A stretch of DNA of 64,000 nucleotides from Calycina herbarum (Eukaryota; Ascomycota; Leotiomycetes; Helotiales; Pezizellaceae), in assembly GCA_001414485.1 (NCBI GenBank), contig LLEY01000032.1, forward strand, positions 186,001-250,000, in the 5' to 3' direction. Of this stretch, positions 56,301 to 64,000 are shown piece after piece (the first letter of the stretch is position 1; each line of letters begins with the position of its first letter). The notes under the pieces are model-generated. The model was given only the letters and a program-made list of their open reading frames with translations. It had not been told where the DNA came from and made no database searches. Both the position numbers and the translations under genes were made by a program.

Positions 56301-59300
56301 TATATAATGGATATGGACCTACTGAAGCTACGATTGGTGTCACCATGTATCCGCGTGTTCCTCGAAATGGGAAACCCTCCAATATTGGACCTGCTTTCGA
56401 TAATGTCGGGTCATTTGTTCTCAAACCTGGGACTGAGATTCCTGTTCTTCGTGGTGGGGTGGGCGAACTATGTGTTTCTGGGAAATTGGTTGGGAAGGGG
56501 TATCTCAATCGTCCCAACTTGACTGCTGAGAGATTCCCTACCCTGAAAGAGTTCGGAGAGCGTGTATATCGTACTGGAGATCTTGTGAGGATTCTTCACA
56601 ATGGGACGTTTATCTTCCTTGGAAGAGCGGACGATCAAGTCAAATTGAGAGGCCAACGATTGGAACTTACGGAAATCAACGAGGTCATCAAGAAAGCTGT
56701 GGAGGGGTTGCAAGATGTGGTTACGTTGGTACTGAAACATAGTACCCAGCAGAAGGAGCAACTTGTAACTTTCTTCGTCTCAACATACCTGTCGAATCTA
56801 GATGCTCGTGGAGATCTCATTCAGAAGATGAAAGATGCATGCAAAGCCCGTCTTCCTGGATACATGATACCAACACATTTCATCCCCGTCGAAAACCTGC
56901 CACTGAATGCGAATAACAAGGCCGATTCCAAGCAACTCGCGAAAATGTATAATGACTTGAGTGTTGAGGAGTTACAGCAATTGAGTCATTCGGATCAGAA
57001 GGATGAGGACTGGAATCGAGCAGAGATGAAAGTAGTCGCTCTCATTGCAAAAGCTATGAGAGTTGAAGATCTCTCGGCTATAACTCGAGGTTCCAATATT
57101 TTTGAGCTGGGGCTGGATTCTATCTCCATCATTGGTTTTTCCCGTGCTCTACAGAATTTTGGTTTGCAGAATGCGAAGTTGTCTGTAGTTAAGAATCATC
57201 CTAATATTGGGGCTCTTGTCAAGGCGCTTTCTGGTGATGAAGGGGTGGGAAATGAGAGGGAGAATGATTATGTCGCTGCTATTCAACATATCGCTGCTTT
57301 TGAGCAAAAACATATGGTTTCTGTTTGTCAGGAACTGGGTGTTGAGGCTAGGGAGGTGGAGTGTGTTGCTCCTTGTACGCCGGTGCAGGAGGGTATGATC
57401 TATCGATTCTTGGAGAGTGATGTTGCGCTTTACTTTAACAAGTTTGCTTTTCGAATTGAGGAGGGGGTTGATCTGGAGGAACTGCTGGGAGCTTGGAAAT
57501 GTGTTGTTGAGAAGGTACAGGTTTTAAGGACGAAATTCGTTGCTACTGACGATGGATTTGCGCAAGTTGTTTTGAGGGACGTTGGGGTCTCTTGGGCCGA
57601 ACCCCCTGTTGATTACTCTGCGATGGACAAGCTCGATGCATTGAGGATGCCATACACACTTGGGATCGAGAAGGATTCAGGGGGGGTGATGATGAGGGTT
57701 CAAATTTTCCATGGTCTTTATGATGGGATCAGTCTTACGATTCTTCTTCAGAAAGTTGTTGAGGTACTCAATAATTCCGCATCAGTGGAGTACGGACCAT
57801 CTTTCCTGTCTTCGCTACCATATGGACCTCTTTCAAAAATCGATGGAGCCCAAGAATTCTGGGTGGATCATCTCAAAGATTGGTCTCATCAGCCAACACC
57901 CATCATTTTAGACTCACTAACTGACGTGGTCGCATCGTCAACACTGACCAACCTCACCGGCCTCGAAGAACTCCGGAAATCGTTAGGTGTCACACCACAA
58001 GCCCTCATCCAAGCATCCTGGCTTTCAGTCCTCCAAACCATTACCTCACCAAATATAACTCTTGGCCTCGTCACTTCGGGTCGAAGCATAGATTTCGAAG
58101 ATGCTGAGAATGTGATAGGGCCTTTATTTAACACCATCCCCTTTCACTGCGACATCTCATCCTCCGAGACTTTTAAAGAATTAATCGGAAGGTGTCATGA
58201 TATTAATATGCGGATGCAGGATTTTGCACATACGCCTTTGAAAGACATTCAGAAATGGAGTCCTGCGAAGGTGGGAGGGGCTTTGTTTGAGTCGCTGTTT
58301 GTGTTTCAGAGGGAGGCGGAGGGCGAAGAGACGTTTGCGGATGGTGTGTGGAAGAAGGAGGAGGATGAGTTGGAGGCGGATTATCCTCTTGCTTTCGAGG
58401 CGACGCTTGGGGCTGATGGGACTTTGGGCTTAGTTGTTGTTGCGAGAGGCGAAGTTATTACGACGGATGGAGCGACTGAGTTGCTGGGGGAGATGGAGAA
58501 GACTTTGAGAGGCATTATTGCTAGTGAGGGAAATATGGTTATCCCGGGGAGCAAATTATCTATAGCCGATTCAAACCCTACAGTTGGAGTTACATCGCGC
58601 CCTACCTCGAACGATGTTGCTACCCAAAAATCTTTCGGAGACTCTTTTGAATGGACAGACAACACCAAGGCAATCAGGTTGGAGATATCAAAACTAGCAC
58701 AAGTACCCGAACACTCAATCCACCATACCTCATCAATATTCGAACTTGGTCTAGATAGTATCGACGTTATCAAATTGTCTTCCAGGCTGAAGAAAAAAGG
58801 GATCGAAATACCCGTCAGTGCCATCATCAAATCTCAAAATATCGCAAAGATGGCACTCAACATATCTGTCAAAACGAACCGAAGCTCAGAACTGTCGTCG
58901 GAAAAACTCCTCGACGATATGAGCAAAGCGTTAACAAAATCTCTAAGAGATGCTGGAAAATTGCCTGATGATACGGAAGCGGTATTGCCCACCACGCCAC
59001 TTCAACAGAGTATGGTTAACGAGTTGATTCGATCGGATTATGAGCGTTATCTCAATATCGATGCTCTTAAACTTCGCAATAACGTCGATTTTGAGAAGCT
59101 TATGGCTGCTGTGGAGATGGCTGTTGAGAGCTCTCCAATTTTTCGGGCAAGATTTGTCGAGGTCGAAGACCCTAACTTATCGGTCAGCTACGCGCAAATC
59201 ATCCCTTCCGCGAAGCAGAAAAGGTTAGCAAGATACAAACACACATTATCACCAGACCAAAAGTTCTTTGAATTTATGCGAGAACTCGACTCGAAATGCG

Positions 59301-61919
59301 TTTCGTACGCGAAGGATCGAGGAGAATTGTTCCAAATCCATTTCATCGATTCAGATACTGCACAATATTTCGTCATGGTTGCTGCGCATGCTTTGTATGA
59401 TGGCACTTCCATGCGCCTGTTACATGAAGATATTGTGAAGGCTTATCAGGGGACACTTGAACCACGTTTGGACTTTATGCCCTTCTTGGGTGAGGTGGTG
59501 AGATCTACTACAGAGGAAGCCAAGAAGTTCTGGAGGAGCACTTTAAGCGGGTTGCCCTCTGCTTCTCTCCCCAAGAGACAAATATCCGGCAACGAAGAGT
59601 TCGAAATCTATCGCATTGAGAGAACATCTCACGTATCCTTCAAAAACATCGAGAGTCTTTGTAAGTCTTCACGAGTCACTTTACAAACCGTTGGCCAGAC
59701 AGCTTGGGCACTTGTTCTCGCCCATTTGATGGGCCAGCTTGATGTCGTTTTCGGATCCGTTCTCTCCTGTCGTGACACAGAGGAGGCAAATGAAGTCATG
59801 TTCCCTTTGATGAATACCGTTGCTGTACGGTCGGTCTTACATGGCACTTTGGGCGAGATGCTCAGTCATATGCAGAACATGAGTGATACCACGAGACAAT
59901 ATCAATATTTCCCTCTTGGAACGGCACAAGCTTATGCCCTAGGTTCGAGACGAGATCACAATTCGAAGGATACCACCCTCTTCGATACTTTGTTTATATA
60001 TCAAGGTCGTAGGAACACGAGTCAAGAGGAGAAACTTTATGACAGTGTTTATGGAGGTGGTGAAGTCGAATTCCCCATCTGTGTTGAGATGGAAGTTGTC
60101 GATGATAGGATCATATGGACCACAGCATGCAAAGCGATCGTGAAAACCGAGGATGAAACTTATGCGATGCTGGAAGCGTTGGATTCGGTGCTTCGACATC
60201 TTATAGATGATACGAAAGTGCCTACGATTGTCTCAGATTCAGAGGGGCTTTCTATTTGTGGATTGCCAAGGTTCGAGATGCTCAAGTCTCAACCCAAGGC
60301 GAATACTCTCAAGAGGGAAATAGATAGAGAGTGGACTGAAGTCGAGCTCAAGATCCGAAAAGCGCTCCACGAGGTTTCCAATATACCAGAGGAGTCTATT
60401 CACAAGGATTCAACTATCTTTCATCTCGGGTTAGACTCCATCCTTGTTCTCAAACTTCCGGCTATATTTAGGAAGATGGATCTTAGACTTAGTGTCTCTG
60501 ATGTTTTGCGAGAACAAACGATTCATTTCATGGCAGATTCCATCGCTCGCGCCAAATCAGAAGTCGAGCAAAATCTTGATGTGGAGGGGGTTCTTGAGAC
60601 AGCGATAAAGGAAATTGGCGGAGAAGACGAATTGAGGAAGTTGAGACAGGAAATTGGAGAAATCCATTATGTGATGCCTGTTACTGCTGGTCAACTTTAC
60701 ATGATTCGACGATGGCAAGCTTCGAAAGGTGGATTATTCTATCCGACTTTCACTTACAAAATATCATCTCGATTCAACAAAGAGCAACTTGAGAAGGCCT
60801 GGGAAATTTTACTCTCGAGACACGATATCCTGCGTACAGGATTCCTAGAAGTCAATGACAAGATCTTACAAGTCATCTTCAAAGAAGCAAAGAACAGCAT
60901 TCGATATGAATTCACACCAGCAGCGGGATACGATCTAAGAACACCACCAGTTAGCTTAAGCGTCTCGGAAATCAAAGAGGGGACAGCAATTCTAAACTTC
61001 AAGATCCATCACGCCCTTTACGACGGAATCAGTCTCCCCATCCTAATCAACGACCTCCAATCTCTCTACCTCTCCAAATCCCTCCCACCAATCCATCAAG
61101 ATTTCTGTTCCTTCATCGCACACTCCCTCGCCGCCTCTCAAACCGCAAAACAAGAATGGTCCCAATACCTTTCCTCGGCCCCATCGCTACCTCGCCTCCC
61201 AACTTTCAAAAACACAAATAAGCGCACCGAAATCTACCACCCCTCCCTCCCCATCCCCAACCTAAGCCCTCAAGCAAGGCACTTAGGTGTAACAATAGAT
61301 ACACTCCTCCTCGCCTCTATTGCGAAAACCTACTCCCAACATTTAGGAACGAAAGACGTTTTATTCGGCATCTACCTCGCTAATCGCGCAGCGTTCGGTC
61401 AAGATCTCAGGGATCTTGTAGCACCTACACTTAATTTCATACCAGTGTTTGTTCGTGGTGCGAGAGAAAGGGGGTTGGGAGATTTAGCGAATGGGATTCA
61501 GCATGATCTTGGGATGTTTGGGGACGAGGGGATGGGATGTGTGGAGTTGGAGGAATTGGGGAAAGGTGTTGGGTTGTGGGTTAATATTCTTAAGGATTCG
61601 GATATGGAGGTTGATCAGGAAGTTGGAGGGTTTGAAGGTGTGGGTGGTTTTGAGGAGAGTTCTGGGGTTGCGGAGGGTACTGAGGACGAAATGGTCAAGG
61701 GCTTGGAAGGTAGAGAGTGCTGCGAGGCTTATCAGGTATGTTAGCCCCCCAGGATGCGATAAGTAAAGACTGACTTGTGAATAGCCAACTATCGATGTCG
61801 AATTGAGGTATCAATCTAAGGGTGCCATCGATGTCGGGGTTTTTGCCCCAACGGAAATGTTGAGTGTGGCAGCTGCAGAAGGATTTATGGAAGGTTTTAT
61901 GGGGCGGTTCCTGGTTTGA
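47372..61919 (+). CDS. sidC: Ferrichrome-type siderophore synthetase, NRPS (4832 aa)
   Basis: Exon 1 is 47372-61735, then a 49-nt intron with a CTGAC branch and exon 2 61785-61919, which supplies the conserved end (PTIDVELRYQSKGAIDVGVF). Domain order read from motifs (approximate residues): A1 (core YTSGSSGKPKG 184), T1 (GLDSL 568), C1 (HHALYDA 760), A2 (FTSGSTGVPKA 1230), T2 (GIDSI 1629), C2 (HHALYDG 1833), T3 (GLDSI 2183), C3 (HHALYDG 2378), A3 (YTSGTTGTPKG 2846), T4 (GLDSI 3247), C4 (FHGLYDG 3446), T5 (GLDSI 3792), C5 (AHALYDG 4006), T6 (GLDSI 4353), C6 (HHALYDG 4546). Three adenylation domains and two terminal T-C repeats are the mark of ferricrocin/ferrichrome synthetases (SidC/NPS2), which assemble a cyclic hexapeptide from three N5-acyl-N5-hydroxyornithines and small amino acids, with iterative use of the last modules and cyclisation by the final C domain. 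All three A domains keep the Asp of the FDVSV motif. The exact product cannot be read from the sequence. Confidence 0.94.
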
Positions 61920-62071
61920 CTTTCTGCTGTGTTTCCTTGATTATTGTTGGTGTTGGATTGGTTATACTTTGCTTTAGAAATTGGTCTTAGATAGCGTGCG
62001 AATGAAGCATTCTCTTTTATTCAAGTGGGAAACGATTTGCAGCTTCTAAACTCGGAGTCAACACTCCAAGT

Positions 62072-63286
62072 ATGTCTGACAAATTAGGAAGGTTTACAAG
62101 TAAATCAGCTGACATGTTGCACTTCTCAACTCCACGAACCTCGGTTCTCCGTACAAACCGCCTCCTCTCTCTCTCCAACCCCAAAACCATGAACTCAACC
62201 CCAACAACCACATACCTCCCTCTAACATCCCATTCCGAGATCCGACTTCTATTGCTGAAGCCTGGTCCCAGAGGTAGTCCCATCGAGTGTTCTCTCATTC
62301 ATACCGAGATCGGGACCATCCCATATGAAGCGCTCGCTTATGAATGGGGAACACAAAAACCTAACGAACCGACGATTTATATCTCAGATACCCTTCACGA
62401 AACACCAAATAATCTTCACGAACCGATAATCAATGCTGCTCGGCAAATACGCAACAATCTACACGATGCGCTTTCTCGCATTCGACTACTTGACGAAGAA
62501 CGATGGCTCTGGGTAGAGGCCTTATGTATCAACCAGGCAGACAATGGAGAGCGAACACACCAGGTAGGAATAATGGGAAGGATTTATGAATCCGCGAACA
62601 TGGTGATAGCCTGGTCAGGGGAGGGGAATGAAGAAGACATGCTCACAATGAGGTCCCTTCGAAGGATGTCTGACATAATTCAAGTTAATTTCCAGTGGCG
62701 TAAGAGGTATAACCGTCCCAAGTTTCACGAAGTTCAAGCTACTATCGAGTGGTGTGAGAAGTCCTATTGGAGTCGTGTATGGATTGTGCAAGAACTCATC
62801 CTAGCTCGGAACCTAACACTAATGGTTGGAAGCGAGTCTATTCCTGGGGAAAGTCTTATCTCAAATATGGCTGAGGTGGTTCGGATGGTTGGGCCCCCCT
62901 CTGTTCCAGAGCGGGGTGCAAAGAAAAACCGGCGACTAGTGGACATTGATAAAGAGAAACAATTACCGGAAGATCTACGAAGAAGATGGGAAAACACTTT
63001 GGTTTTTCGTTTGCTGATTGCTCGTCGTCCAAGAACCCGCACCCGTTTGGAAAGTAGTCCTGGTGGTCCCTCTGGTAAGAAGCTTTGCGATTGGATATTT
63101 AGGTGCCGTGATAGTGAGTGTATGGATCCCAGAGATCATGTGTACGGACTGCTGGGAGTTTCCGAGGATGTTGTGGAACTCGAGGATGGTCAGCTAGCGA
63201 TAGAAGTTGACTATGAGAAGAGCCTTTTATCGCTTTATTATGATGTTGCGAGGTTTTGGGTGGCACAATATGGTTGGAGCATTTAG
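62072..63286 (+). CDS. HET-domain protein (404 aa), possibly truncated
   Basis: HET-domain blocks are present: ALAYEWGTQKPNEPTIYISD (about 88-107), ERWLWVEALCINQADNGERT (about 142-161), MGRIYESANMVIAWSGEGNE and YWSRVWIVQELILARNLTLM (about 231-250), then DPRDHVYGLLGV. Role as for other HET proteins: cell-death trigger in non-self recognition. The true start may be the ATG at 62189 (MNSTPTTTYLPLTSHSEIRL), because fungal HET proteins usually begin close to the 'YlPL....eIRLL.L.PG' motif and the preceding 39 residues are low-complexity. The frame stops at 63284-63286 but stays open for a further 42 codons after it with protein-like sequence, so the gene may have lost its C-terminal part. It lies 152 bp downstream of the NRPS on the same strand. 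Confidence 0.82.
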   Translation: MSDKLGRFTSKSADMLHFSTPRTSVLRTNRLLSLSNPKTMNSTPTTTYLPLTSHSEIRLLLLKPGPRGSPIECSLIHTEIGTIPYEALAYEWGTQKPNEPTIYISDTLHETPNNLHEPIINAARQIRNNLHDALSRIRLLDEERWLWVEALCINQADNGERTHQVGIMGRIYESANMVIAWSGEGNEEDMLTMRSLRRMSDIIQVNFQWRKRYNRPKFHEVQATIEWCEKSYWSRVWIVQELILARNLTLMVGSESIPGESLISNMAEVVRMVGPPSVPERGAKKNRRLVDIDKEKQLPEDLRRRWENTLVFRLLIARRPRTRTRLESSPGGPSGKKLCDWIFRCRDSECMDPRDHVYGLLGVSEDVVELEDGQLAIEVDYEKSLLSLYYDVARFWVAQYGWSI

Positions 63287-64000
63287 GATAGTCATTTGGG
63301 GCATGTTCTAGAAAATATCTTTGCGCTGAGTGGCAGTGAGATAACTAGTGCTAAGGACAAGTTCGAAGAATCTTATAAGATCGGTAAGAGGGTTTATGAG
63401 AAAAAACGGGGTAGATAGGAGAAGCCGTTCCTCCGCAAAGAACAGTCACACATTACTATATTCTCTTCCTCTAAATACTTTGTCTCGTTCTTCTTTTCCC
63501 ACGACCCAAGTAATGCTGAATCGCACCTATCACAACAATAGCAAACACGTCTGTTTACCCTATCTTCACGCTATACCACCCAGCAACAATTTCACCAAGC
63601 GCTTTCAAGCCTTCGCGAAGAGTTTACAGAAACTGAATGATAAAATGCAAGGCGTCATTGTTGGTTAAGATTTCCTTCTGGTGACAAGCCAGGCGGCGAC
63701 CCCTATCATTAAATCTACGAGCTCTCTCTTTGCTCTACCTAGGTACTATCCGTCTGCACTTGGTACAGAGCGTGAACACTCGCAGGACACTGCACCCTCC
63801 AGTAGTTGATGAAAAATCTATATTTACTAGTTCTATATAACTGTTCTAGGAGCTAGAAGAGCAAACTACCTTGCAAAAAAGAACCTTTGACTGCGAGGTC
63901 AAGGATACTTGGTGTTAAAGCCTGGAAGGAGCCACTTTGGCGCTTTTCACTTTTCGCTTTTGTAACAAGACTAGTAAAGGGGAGATTTTCTCTAATGCCA
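63287..64000. other. Region after the HET gene, no clear gene
   Basis: The same frame remains open from 63287 to 63415 (GHVLENIFALSGSEITSAKD is readable), which may be the former C-terminal coding part of the HET gene. From there to the window edge, short frames (e.g. 63348-63668) carry no motif. The last 200 bp show no gene. Confidence 0.45.

Noticed and set aside
55815..56522. 235-residue plus-strand frame inside the NRPS gene, and other off-frame or antisense frames along it
   Set aside because: They overlap A3 and other well-defined NRPS domains; no independent signature.

Overview
The window looks like nuclear DNA of a filamentous ascomycete, most likely a leotiomycete (Helotiales-type). 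Genes are split by short introns (mostly 43-84 nt) with GT..AG ends and CTNAC-like branch sites. The gene content is fungal: an alpha-type mating pheromone precursor, two HET-domain proteins, a DUF6594 protein, a caspase-like peptidase, SHE9/MDM33, and a ferrichrome-type siderophore locus. I see no convincing rRNA, tRNA or CRISPR array. Exon borders were worked out by hand from splice sites and frame continuity; family names come from recognised motifs, not from a search.

Layout. 1-6 kb: the 3' end of a PAN/Apple-like gene, a five-exon gene of unknown function, then 2.9 kb of AT-rich non-coding DNA with decayed repeats. 6-9 kb: a small membrane protein and the pheromone precursor. 11-17 kb: housekeeping genes (NAD-isocitrate dehydrogenase subunit 1, SHE9/MDM33, a HAD phosphatase) and one broken membrane-protein gene. 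17.7-22 kb: a DUF6594 membrane protein, a small possible gene and a caspase-like peptidase. 23-37 kb: a dense housekeeping block (small mitochondrial protein, ALG3, EIF1AD-like, MFS transporter, TTI2-like, small hypothetical, longin R-SNARE, SUV3 helicase). 37.6-63.3 kb: a siderophore locus bracketed by two HET-domain genes.

Siderophore locus. L-ornithine N5-monooxygenase (sidA, minus strand) and a 4832-residue NRPS (sidC type, plus strand) diverge from a 5.4-kb gene-free region. The NRPS order is A-T-C-A-T-C-T-C-A-T-C-T-C-T-C, as in ferricrocin/ferrichrome synthetases. SidA supplies N5-hydroxyornithine and the NRPS builds the cyclic hexapeptide. The shared region holds two exact matches to the SreA-type GATA site ATCWGATAA, which fits repression by iron.

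Main points for a second look: the pheromone precursor encodes eight copies of one peptide plus two copies of a second, divergent class; a near-perfect 153-bp foldback element sits in an intron of the MFS transporter, with a decayed relative about 9.7 kb upstream; and several genes show breaks (a membrane-protein pseudogene, a possible frameshift in the TTI2-like gene, a possible early stop in the distal HET gene).
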